The position numbers and the translations under genes are program-made. 64,000 nucleotides of DNA, from positions 82,798 through 146,797 of the forward strand of contig VAWU01000019.1 in NCBI GenBank assembly GCA_005888325.1, given 5' to 3'. Position 1 is the stretch's first letter. Each line of letters begins with the position of its first letter. Positions 1-6,456 of this stretch are shown here, in pieces. This stretch comes from Actinomycetota bacterium (GTDB lineage Bacteria; Actinomycetota; Acidimicrobiia; Acidimicrobiales; AC-14). The notes beneath the pieces were generated by a model, which saw nothing but the letters and a program-made list of their open reading frames with translations, did no database searches and was not told the origin of the DNA.

Positions 1-1358
1 GGGGTGCCCCAATAGCGGTCGCGCGAGACGGCCCAGTCGACGTTCTTCGCGAGCCAGTCGCCGAAGCGGCCGTGGCGGATGTGCTCGGGGTACCAGTTGA
101 TGATCTCGTTCTGGCCGACCAGGTCGGCCTGGCGGGCGGTCGTGCGCACGAACCACGCGGTCTTGGCCCAGTAGATGAGGGGAGTGCCGCAGCGCCAGCA
201 GTGCGGGTACGAGTGCACGTACGGCTGCCGGCGCACGAGCAGGCCGCGCCGGTCGAGGTCGGCGATGATGTCCTCGTCCGCGTCCTTCACGAAGCGGCCC
301 CGGTAGGGCGCGACGGTGGCGTCGAATGTGCCGTCGGGGCCCACCGGGTTGAGCACGGGCAGGCCCTCGACGCGTGCCGTCTCCATGTCGTCGGCGCCGA
401 ACGCAGGCGCCAGGTGCACGATGCCGGAGCCGTCGTCGGTGCTCACGAAATCGGCGGCGACGACGCGACCGCCGGTGTCGTCGAGGGGGAGGTAGTCGAA
501 GGGACGCGCGTAGTGGCGGCCGACGAGGTCGCGGCCCGTGAGGCGCGCGACGACCTCGACGTCGTCACCCGCGCGCGCCGCCGCCATGATCAGGTCGCGG
601 CCCCCGCGCGCGTCGCGCACGCGCACGTACGCGATGTCGGCTCCGACCGCGGCCGCGACGTTGGAGATGAGCGTCCAGGGCGTGGTTGTCCACACGAGCA
701 GGTCCGCGTCGTCGTCGACGAGTGGGAAGCGCACGTACACGGACGGGTCGGTGACCTCGCGGTAGCCGAGCGCCACCTCGTGGGACGACAGCGCCGTGCC
801 GCAGCGCCCGCAGTAGGGGACGACACGGCGACCCTCGTCGAGCAAGCCCTGGTCCCACAGCCGGCGCACCAGCCACCAGACCGACTCGATGTAGTCGTTG
901 CTCAGGGTCCAGTACGCGTCCTTGGTGTCGATCCACACGGCCGCCCGTTGGGTGATCTCGGCGAAGTCCCCGACGTAGCGCTGCACCGACTCGCGACAGC
1001 GGTCGTTGAACTTGGCGATGCCGTAGGCCTCGATGTCGTCCTTGTGGTGGAAGCCCAGCTCCTTCTCGATCTCGAGCTCGACCGGGAGGCCGTGGCAGTC
1101 CCAGCCCCCCTTGCGGGGAACGTGGCGCCCGCGCATGGTCTGGAAACGCGGGTAGAGGTCCTTGAACACACGGGCCCACACGTGGTGCAGGCCCGGGCTC
1201 CCATTGGCCGTCGGCGGGCCCTCGTAGAAGACCCACGGAGGCGAGCCCTTGCGCAGGTTCTTCACCTGGTCGAAGAGCCCGATCTCGCGCCAGTGCGCGA
1301 GCATCTGCTGCTCGAGCGCGACGAGGTCGACTTGAGGGTCCACCGGACCGAACGGCAC
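1..1358 (-). CDS. ileS: Isoleucyl-tRNA synthetase, N-terminal part (cut by window edge)
   Basis: Class I aminoacyl-tRNA synthetase charging tRNA-Ile in the cytoplasm. About 452 N-terminal codons are visible; the gene runs off the left edge, so the KMSKS loop and anticodon-binding domain cannot be checked. On the minus strand I read the HIGH-type motif as GPPTANGSPGLHH, then GGWDCHGLPVE, a CGRCGTALSSHEVALGY stretch, the editing-domain signature WTTTPWTLISNVA, and NVDWAVSRDRYWGTP at the window edge, all typical of IleRS. I chose GTG 1358 because the box TACTGT lies 6 nt upstream (leaderless arrangement); an ATG at 1379 would sit before that box. Divergent from the DUF167 gene, from which it is separated by 19 bp. 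Confidence 0.95.
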   Translation of the reverse strand, partial: MPFGPVDPQVDLVALEQQMLAHWREIGLFDQVKNLRKGSPPWVFYEGPPTANGSPGLHHVWARVFKDLYPRFQTMRGRHVPRKGGWDCHGLPVELEIEKELGFHHKDDIEAYGIAKFNDRCRESVQRYVGDFAEITQRAAVWIDTKDAYWTLSNDYIESVWWLVRRLWDQGLLDEGRRVVPYCGRCGTALSSHEVALGYREVTDPSVYVRFPLVDDDADLLVWTTTPWTLISNVAAAVGADIAYVRVRDARGGRDLIMAAARAGDDVEVVARLTGRDLVGRHYARPFDYLPLDDTGGRVVAADFVSTDDGSGIVHLAPAFGADDMETARVEGLPVLNPVGPDGTFDATVAPYRGRFVKDADEDIIADLDRRGLLVRRQPYVHSYPHCWRCGTPLIYWAKTAWFVRTTARQADLVGQNEIINWYPEHIRHGRFGDWLAKNVDWAVSRDRYWGT

Positions 1359-1363
1359 CGCCC

Positions 1364-1370
1364 TACAGTA
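1364..1370. promoter_or_regulatory. Symmetric bidirectional -10 element (ileS / DUF167)
   Basis: TACAGTA reads TACAGT on the plus strand, 8 nt before ATG 1378, and TACTGT on the minus strand, 6 nt before GTG 1358. Neither start has a Shine-Dalgarno sequence. One element appears to serve two leaderless genes. Confidence 0.6.
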
Positions 1371-1377
1371 CGCGCGC

Positions 1378-1764
1378 ATGGTCGACGACCTGTTTGTCAT
1401 ATCGGGCGAGAGTGAAGGTGGCGGGGACGGCGCCGAGCCGGCCGAGGCGACGGTGGTGCTGCACGTCCACGTACAGCCCGGCGCGGGGCGCACCGCGGTG
1501 GTGGGCCGGCACGGCAACGCGCTCAAAGTTCGGGTCGCGGCGCCCCCGCAGGCGGGTCGCGCGAACGACGCGAGCGCCGCGCTGCTGGCGGAGACGTTCG
1601 GCGTGGGGGCCGCCCAGGTCGAGCTCGTCGGCGGCGCATCGAGCCGGGAGAAGCGCTTCCGCATCAGCGGGATCGAGCTCGACGGCTTCCGGCGACGGCT
1701 GGAGCAGGTGGTCGAGGAGGGGAAGGCGGGACCCGGTCCCGAGGTTCGCCAAGGCATGCGCTGA
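1378..1764 (+). CDS. DUF167 (YggU-type) family protein
   Basis: Small conserved protein of unknown biochemical function. Of its 128 residues, 28-115 match the DUF167 pattern: VQPGAGRTAVVGRHGNALKVRVAA, PPQAGRAN, a LLAETFGV-like helix, VELVGGASSREKRFRISG. An acidic, Gly-rich N-terminal extension of about 25 residues precedes the fold, and a Pro/Gly-rich tail follows. ATG 1378 is preferred because TACAGT lies 8 nt upstream. The gene is divergent from ileS and followed by the DksA-type gene on the same strand, which has its own -10 box and ribosome-binding site. Confidence 0.85.
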   Translation: MVDDLFVISGESEGGGDGAEPAEATVVLHVHVQPGAGRTAVVGRHGNALKVRVAAPPQAGRANDASAALLAETFGVGAAQVELVGGASSREKRFRISGIELDGFRRRLEQVVEEGKAGPGPEVRQGMR

Positions 1765-1783
1765 GGTAGTCCGACCCCCGTGG

Positions 1784-1812
1784 TAGGGTGCGCAGCCTTT
1801 CGCCCCGGGGAG
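1784..1812 (+). promoter_or_regulatory. -10 box and ribosome-binding site of the DksA-type gene
   Basis: TAGGGT at 1784-1789, then GGGGAG at 1807-1812, 8 nt before ATG 1821. This gene has a leader and a Shine-Dalgarno, unlike most genes here; GTG 1788 overlaps the -10 box and is unlikely to be the start. Confidence 0.5.
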
Positions 1813-1820
1813 CCGTAACG

Positions 1821-2732
1821 ATGCCGAGCACCGGCAGAGCGAGCAGAGCAGTCGCAGCCAGCAAGCCAGTCGCAGCCGGCAGGGCGCGTCCGGCGCGGGC
1901 CGCGGCCCGATCGACCCCAGCCAAGACGACGAAGGCGGTCAAGGCGGCGGCGCCCGCGAAGCCGGCCAAGGCGACGGGCCGAGCGGTCAAGCCGCCGGCC
2001 CCCACCGCGACCAAGCGGCCGCCGACGAAGGCCACGACCACCAAGGCCGCGGCGACCAGGACCGCCACCAAGGCGGGGCCCACCAGAGCCGTGCCCACCA
2101 AGGCGGTGCCGGCGAAGGGCAAGGCGTCGCCGCCCGCCAAGGTCAAGCCCGCGTCGGCCAAGCCCCTCCCTGCGAAGGCGGCACCCACGAAGACCGCACC
2201 CACGAAGGCCGCAGCTCCAAAGGCCGCAGTCGCAAAGCCGGTGCCCGACAAGGCGGTGGCGGCGAAGGCCACACCCGTCAAGACGGTGCCGGCGAAGGCG
2301 GCGAAGGAAGCGCCCGCCCCGAAGCCGGTGAAGACGCCGGCGCCGAGGAAGCCGTCGGCCGCGACGTTGCGGTTCTTCGAGAAGCAGCGCGAGAAGCTGC
2401 TGGAGGAACGGGCGACCTACACCCATCAGGCCGAGACGCTGCGGCTCGAGGCCGAGCAGCTGGCCGAGGAGATGGAGCCCGGCGACATCCAGTTCGACGA
2501 GGAGTCCGGCGAGGGCGCGACCATGAACGTCGAACGCGAGCGCGACCTGACGCTCAGCGCCCAGGCCTCGGCGGCCGTCGACGAGATCGATCGCGCGCTC
2601 GCCAAGATCGACGCGGGCACCTACGGCCTGTGCGAGCAGTGCGGCCAGCCCATCGTCCGAGCCCGGCTGGAGGCGCTGCCGTACGCCTCGCTGTGCGTCG
2701 CGTGCAAGAGCGGCGGGCTGTCGCGCCGGTAG
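1821..2732 (+). CDS. DksA/TraR C4 zinc-finger protein with long Lys/Ala/Pro-rich N-terminal tail
   Basis: 303 residues. Residues about 5-175 are low-complexity repeats of the kind TKAAPTKA and PAKA, strongly basic and reminiscent of histone H1 tails. From about residue 178 a coiled-coil segment begins (LRFFEKQREKLLEERATYTH), then an acidic DksA-like stretch and the C4 zinc finger C271-X2-C274 / C292-X2-C295 (YGLCEQCGQPI, SLCVACK). DksA-family proteins bind the RNA polymerase secondary channel; the basic tail suggests nucleic-acid binding as well, which is inference. ATG 1821 is chosen for its GGGGAG site. lspA follows 26 nt downstream, so they may be co-transcribed. Confidence 0.85.
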   Translation: MPSTGRASRAVAASKPVAAGRARPARAAARSTPAKTTKAVKAAAPAKPAKATGRAVKPPAPTATKRPPTKATTTKAAATRTATKAGPTRAVPTKAVPAKGKASPPAKVKPASAKPLPAKAAPTKTAPTKAAAPKAAVAKPVPDKAVAAKATPVKTVPAKAAKEAPAPKPVKTPAPRKPSAATLRFFEKQREKLLEERATYTHQAETLRLEAEQLAEEMEPGDIQFDEESGEGATMNVERERDLTLSAQASAAVDEIDRALAKIDAGTYGLCEQCGQPIVRARLEALPYASLCVACKSGGLSRR

Positions 2733-2758
2733 GCCCGCCCGGCGGCGGCGACAACCCG

Positions 2759-3220
2759 GTGCGGCGGCGCTCTGGGCTCGTCGCCGTGGTGGCCGTGATC
2801 GTGATCGTCCTCGATCAGCTCACCAAGTGGTGGGCGCTACGGACGCTCGACGACCGCACCATCCACCTGGTCGGGTCGCTGCGGCTCGCGCTCACCTTCA
2901 ACAAGGCCGGCGCGTTCGGGCTCGGCTCCAGCTTCGTGCCCGTCCTGGCCCTCGTCGCGGTCGGCGTGGTCCTGGTCGTCGTCGTGCGGGGCGAGACCAA
3001 CACGCGGTTCGCGGTCGCGATCGCGTTGGGCCTGGTGCTCGGCGGCGCGTTCGGCAACCTCGGCGACCGCCTCTTCCGTGGCCCGGGGATGTTGCGCGGC
3101 GCGGTCATCGACTTCATCGACCTGCGGTGGTGGCCGGTCTTCAACCTCGCGGACTCGGCCATCACCTGCGGGTGCATCCTGCTGGTGCTGACCGCGGGGC
3201 GGCGTCGGGCCGAACCTTGA
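2759..3220 (+). CDS. lspA: Lipoprotein signal peptidase (signal peptidase II)
   Basis: Inner-membrane aspartyl protease that removes signal peptides from lipidated prolipoproteins. 153 residues with about four membrane helices. The family motifs are visible: DQLTKW at residues 19-24, FNKAGAFG, and the two catalytic aspartates D103 (GNLGDR) and D132 (FNLADS). GTG 2759 is chosen because it gives the usual family length; the longer open frame upstream overlaps the zinc finger of the preceding gene. The stop TGA overlaps the TTG start of the next gene, so the two are probably translationally coupled. Confidence 0.93.
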   Translation: MRRRSGLVAVVAVIVIVLDQLTKWWALRTLDDRTIHLVGSLRLALTFNKAGAFGLGSSFVPVLALVAVGVVLVVVVRGETNTRFAVAIALGLVLGGAFGNLGDRLFRGPGMLRGAVIDFIDLRWWPVFNLADSAITCGCILLVLTAGRRRAEP

Positions 3221-4131
3221 GGGAGACCATCCCGCGCGCGCTCGACGGTGAGCGCCTCGATCGCGTCGTCGCCCTGCTGACCGGCCTCCCGCGCTCGCGG
3301 GTCGCCGAGCTCGTCGACGCGGGCGACGTCCGCGTGGGAGGCGCGGCCGGCGGCTCGCGCTCCCGGCGGGTCGTCGAGGGCGAGGTGGTGGAGGTCGACC
3401 TGCCGCCGAGTGACGTCGAGGCCCCGCGGCCCGCGCCCGACGCGGGCGTCGCGTTCGACGTGGTCCATGCGGACGAGCACGTGATCGTGATCGACAAGCC
3501 CGCGGGCCTGGTGGTCCATCCCGGCGCGGGCAACGTCGGGGGCACCCTCGTCAACGGCGTGCTTGCGCGCTTCCCCGACGTGGCCGAGGTGGGCGATCCC
3601 GGTCGTCCGGGCGTCGTGCACCGGCTCGACCGGGGCACGTCGGGACTGCTCGTCGTGGCCCGCACCCCCGCGGCCCACGCCTCGCTCGTGGCCCAACTGC
3701 GCGCCCGTGCCGTGGAGCGGGCCTACGTCGCGCTGACCTGGGGCCACTTCGACGCCCCGGCGGGCCTGATCGACGCGCCCGTTGGGCGGGCCGAGGTCGA
3801 CCGCACGCGCATGGCGATCTCGGCGCGCGGTCGCGAGGCGCGGACGCGGTTCCGTGTGCGCCGGTCGTTCACGCGTCCGGCCGAGCTCGCGCTCGTCGAG
3901 TGTCGGTTGGAGACGGGCCGCACCCACCAGATCCGGGTGCACCTGGCTGCGATCGGCCACCCCGTCGTGGGCGACACGCGCTACCGGGGGGCGCGGCCGT
4001 CGGTGCCGCTGGGGCGGCCGTTTCTGCACGCGTACCGCCTCGCGTTCGACCATCCCGCCACCGGCGCGCGTGTGGAGTACGACGCGGCGCTGCCGCCGGA
4101 CCTGGCGGAGGTCGTCGCCGGGCTCAGGTGA
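3217..4131 (+). CDS. RluD/RluA-family 23S rRNA pseudouridine synthase
   Basis: Converts uridines to pseudouridine in rRNA. 304 residues: an S4-like RNA-binding domain at about 10-75 (LDRVVALLTGLPRSRVAELVDAG), then the catalytic domain with HRLDRGTSGLLVVAR (catalytic D138) and the C-terminal GRTHQIRVHLAAIGHPVVGD. The lspA-rluD order is common in bacteria. TTG 3217 overlaps the lspA stop as TTGA and no better start lies downstream before the S4 domain. Which uridines it modifies cannot be told from sequence alone. Confidence 0.92.
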   Translation: MRETIPRALDGERLDRVVALLTGLPRSRVAELVDAGDVRVGGAAGGSRSRRVVEGEVVEVDLPPSDVEAPRPAPDAGVAFDVVHADEHVIVIDKPAGLVVHPGAGNVGGTLVNGVLARFPDVAEVGDPGRPGVVHRLDRGTSGLLVVARTPAAHASLVAQLRARAVERAYVALTWGHFDAPAGLIDAPVGRAEVDRTRMAISARGREARTRFRVRRSFTRPAELALVECRLETGRTHQIRVHLAAIGHPVVGDTRYRGARPSVPLGRPFLHAYRLAFDHPATGARVEYDAALPPDLAEVVAGLR

Positions 4132-4139
4132 CGGCGGGC

Positions 4140-4586
4140 TCAGGTGAGGGCGTCGAGGGGCCGGCGCAGCCCCTGGGCCCGCGCCGCGATGTCGGCGAGG
4201 GTGAACGACAGCAGGTGCTGGCGCATGTGCTCGCCGACGTCGGCCCACAACGCGAGCAGCACGCACTGGCCCTCGTGGTCGCACGCGCCGTTCTGGTGCG
4301 GCTCGCCGAAGTCGCCGGCCACGATCGGACCGTCGACCGCGCTCACGATCTCGCTGAGCGTGATCTCCGCGGGGTCGCGCGCGAGCACGTAGCCCCCGCC
4401 CACGCCCCGCTTCGACCGCACCAGTCCCGCGCCCTTGAGCGCGAGCAGGATCTGCTCGAGGTAGGGCTGGGGGAGACCGGTGCGCTCGGCGATGTCGCGC
4501 ACCGAGGTCGGGCCGGCCTCGTCGGTGTGGAGCGCGAGTGACAGCAGGGCCCGGCTCGCGTAGTCGCCCCGCGTGGAGACCTTCAC
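4140..4586 (-). CDS. Rrf2-family transcriptional regulator
   Basis: 148 residues: N-terminal winged helix (MKVSTRGDYASRALLSLA, then SVRDIAERTGLPQPYLEQIL), wing with VRSKRGVGGGY, then a cysteine loop. Only two cysteines are present, C102 and C108 (C-X5-C); the third cysteine of IscR/NsrR-type [Fe-S] ligation is absent at the expected spacing. It may bind a cluster with other ligands or act as a thiol or metal sensor; I cannot decide. GTG 4586 is supported by TAGCAT 6 nt upstream. Convergent with the pseudouridine synthase and divergent from the phosphodiesterase. Confidence 0.9.
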   Translation of the reverse strand: MKVSTRGDYASRALLSLALHTDEAGPTSVRDIAERTGLPQPYLEQILLALKGAGLVRSKRGVGGGYVLARDPAEITLSEIVSAVDGPIVAGDFGEPHQNGACDHEGQCVLLALWADVGEHMRQHLLSFTLADIAARAQGLRRPLDALT

Positions 4587-4592
4587 GGGCCC

Positions 4593-4598
4593 ATGCTA
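4593..4598 (-). promoter_or_regulatory. -10 box of the Rrf2 gene (leaderless)
   Basis: TAGCAT on the minus strand, 6 nt before GTG 4586, with no Shine-Dalgarno. Confidence 0.5.
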
Positions 4599-4633
4599 CC
4601 GGCGAGGTACCCGTCTGTTGTCGGTTGTCCCCG

Positions 4634-4639
4634 TAGTCT
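4634..4639 (+). promoter_or_regulatory. -10 box of the phosphodiesterase gene (leaderless)
   Basis: TAGTCT, 6 nt before ATG 4646, with no Shine-Dalgarno. Confidence 0.5.
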
Positions 4640-4645
4640 CACGGT

Positions 4646-5794
4646 ATGGATGCGGCCGCCGGCGGGGCTGACTGGCGCAGCGGGGAGGCGGGCCGCGGCG
4701 CGGGCCGCCCCGTCCTTCCCGCGTACGGCGGTGCGTGCATCGACGGCGTCATGCACGCACTCCTCATGGGGCCGACGCCGGCGTGGGTGCCCGCGCCCGC
4801 ACGCGGCGCCCGCCAGACCGTGCTGCTCGTGCTCGACGGGCTGGGCTGGGAGCAGCTCACCGAGCGGGCGCGTCTGGCTCCCACTCTGTCGCGCATGACC
4901 GGCGGCCCCATCACCACGGTCGTGCCCTCGACCACGGCCACCGCGCTCACGTCACTGACGACCGGACTATCGCCCGCCAAGCACGGCGTCGTCGGCTACC
5001 GCGTCCGCGTCGAGGGCGACCAGGTGCTCAACGTCCTGCGCTGGCGCACGTCGGCGGGCGACGCCCGCGTCACGCTGCCGCCCGAGGACTTCCAGCTCGC
5101 CGAGCCGTTCGGCGGCGTCCACCCACCGGTCATCACGCGCGCCGAGTTCGCGGAGACGGGCTTCACGACCGCGCACCTGTCGGGCGTGCGGTTCTACGGC
5201 TGGCGCATGCCTTCCACCCTCGTGAGCACGGTGGGCCAGTTGCTGGAGGACGGCGAGCCCTTCGTCTACGCGTACTACGACGGTGTCGACAAGGTCGCGC
5301 ACGAGTTCGGTCTGGGCCGGCAGTACGACGCCGAGGTCGCCGCGGCCGACCGCGTGTCTGAGGAGATCATGGCGCTCCTGCCACCGGACGCGGCGCTCGT
5401 CGTCACGTCCGACCACGGCCAGGTCGACGTGGGCGAGAACGTCGTCTCGCTCGCCACCGACGTGCTCGATCGGGTGACGATGCTGTCGGGCGAGGGACGC
5501 TTCCGCTGGCTCCACGCCCGTCCCGGACAGAGCGATGCGCTCGCGGCGGCTGCCCGCCGCTGTCACGGTGACCGGGCGTGGGTGCGCACGCTGGCGGAGG
5601 CGACGAGCGAGGGATGGTTCGGTGGCGACCTCACGGCCGACGGCATCTCCCGGCTGGGCGATGTCGTCATCGCGGCGCGTGACGCGGTCGCGTTCCTCGA
5701 TCCCGGCGACACCGGCGAGGTCCACCTGCGCAGCCGCCACGGTTCGCTCACGTCGGCGGAGATGCTCGTCCCCTTGTTGGCCGCGCGGGCCTGA
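4646..5794 (+). CDS. Type I phosphodiesterase / nucleotide pyrophosphatase family protein
   Basis: Metal-dependent alkaline-phosphatase-superfamily hydrolase, 382 residues. Visible core: LLVLDGLGWEQL (first metal aspartate), PSTTATALTSLTTGLSPAKHGVVGYRV (nucleophile Thr/Ser region), YYDGVDKVAHEFG (metal-binding His), and VVTSDHGQVDVG (Asp-His pair). No signal peptide is evident, so it is probably cytoplasmic. The substrate is unknown; family members cleave phosphodiester or pyrophosphate bonds. It is followed 20 nt later by bpa on the same strand. Confidence 0.85.
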   Translation: MDAAAGGADWRSGEAGRGAGRPVLPAYGGACIDGVMHALLMGPTPAWVPAPARGARQTVLLVLDGLGWEQLTERARLAPTLSRMTGGPITTVVPSTTATALTSLTTGLSPAKHGVVGYRVRVEGDQVLNVLRWRTSAGDARVTLPPEDFQLAEPFGGVHPPVITRAEFAETGFTTAHLSGVRFYGWRMPSTLVSTVGQLLEDGEPFVYAYYDGVDKVAHEFGLGRQYDAEVAAADRVSEEIMALLPPDAALVVTSDHGQVDVGENVVSLATDVLDRVTMLSGEGRFRWLHARPGQSDALAAAARRCHGDRAWVRTLAEATSEGWFGGDLTADGISRLGDVVIAARDAVAFLDPGDTGEVHLRSRHGSLTSAEMLVPLLAARA

Positions 5795-5814
5795 TCGGGA
5801 CTACGAAAGGGGGC

Positions 5815-6312
5815 ATGTCCGACTCCCACACGCCCCAACCGCCCGAGCTCGTCGTCGTGCCCGACGGTGGCGGCACCGACGGGCAGGAGCAGGCCTCGGC
5901 GGCGATCGAGTCCGTCGCCGAGCCGGCCAAGGTGATGCGCATCGGCGCCATGGTGAAGGAGCTCCTCGAGGAGGTACGCCGGGCGCCGCTCGACGAGAAG
6001 GGCCGGGCCCGCCTCCGCGAGATCCACGAGACCTCGATCCGCGAGCTCGCCGAGGGCCTTTCCCCCGACCTGAAGGAGGAGCTGGCGCGCTTCTCCCTGC
6101 CGTTCGACGACAACGCGCCCACCGAGGCGGAGCTCCGGATCGCCCAGGCCCAGCTGGTCGGGTGGCTCGAGGGCCTGTTCCACGGCATCCAGGCCGCGCT
6201 CTTCGCCCAGCAGATGGCCGCGCGGGCCCAGCTGGAGGAGCTGAACCGCCGGGGCCTGCCCCCGGGCACCCGCTCCGAGCCGGGCCCCGAGCGCCCCGGC
6301 ACCTACCTGTAG
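5815..6312 (+). CDS. bpa: Bacterial proteasome activator Bpa/PafE
   Basis: ATP-independent ring activator that opens the 20S proteasome gate and feeds it unfolded proteins in Actinobacteria. 165 residues, mostly helical: AKVMRIGAMVKELLEEVR, LREIHETSIRELAEGL, then ELARFSLPF and AQAQLVGWLEGLFHGIQAALFAQQMAARAQLEEL. The chain ends GTYL, matching the C-terminal hydrophobic-Tyr-X gate-opening motif (GQYL in mycobacteria). Its presence implies that the genome encodes a 20S proteasome, not seen in this window. A purine-rich AAAGGGGG lies just before ATG 5815. Confidence 0.92.
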   Translation: MSDSHTPQPPELVVVPDGGGTDGQEQASAAIESVAEPAKVMRIGAMVKELLEEVRRAPLDEKGRARLREIHETSIRELAEGLSPDLKEELARFSLPFDDNAPTEAELRIAQAQLVGWLEGLFHGIQAALFAQQMAARAQLEELNRRGLPPGTRSEPGPERPGTYL

Positions 6313-6378
6313 GCCCTGGAGGCCGGCAGGAGCAGGAGCGGGTCGGGAGAAGCCAGTGACGGGCCCTCGACGCGCCGA

Positions 6379-6384
6379 CTAGAA
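6379..6384 (+). promoter_or_regulatory. Probable -10 box of dnaE
   Basis: TAGAAT in the gap between bpa and dnaE. It would start transcription near 6391, leaving a leader before either candidate dnaE start (GTG 6415 or GTG 6457). Confidence 0.45.
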
Positions 6385-6456
6385 TCACAACTCTGTAACT
6401 CGTCCACAGGCCCTGTGGAGAACCTCCAGAACCGACGCGAGGGACGGAGCGGCCGC

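Noticed and set aside
72-1415. A 447-codon plus-strand open frame over ileS
   Set aside because: It is the antisense shadow of the ileS coding region; its translation is Val/Arg/His-rich with no family motif.
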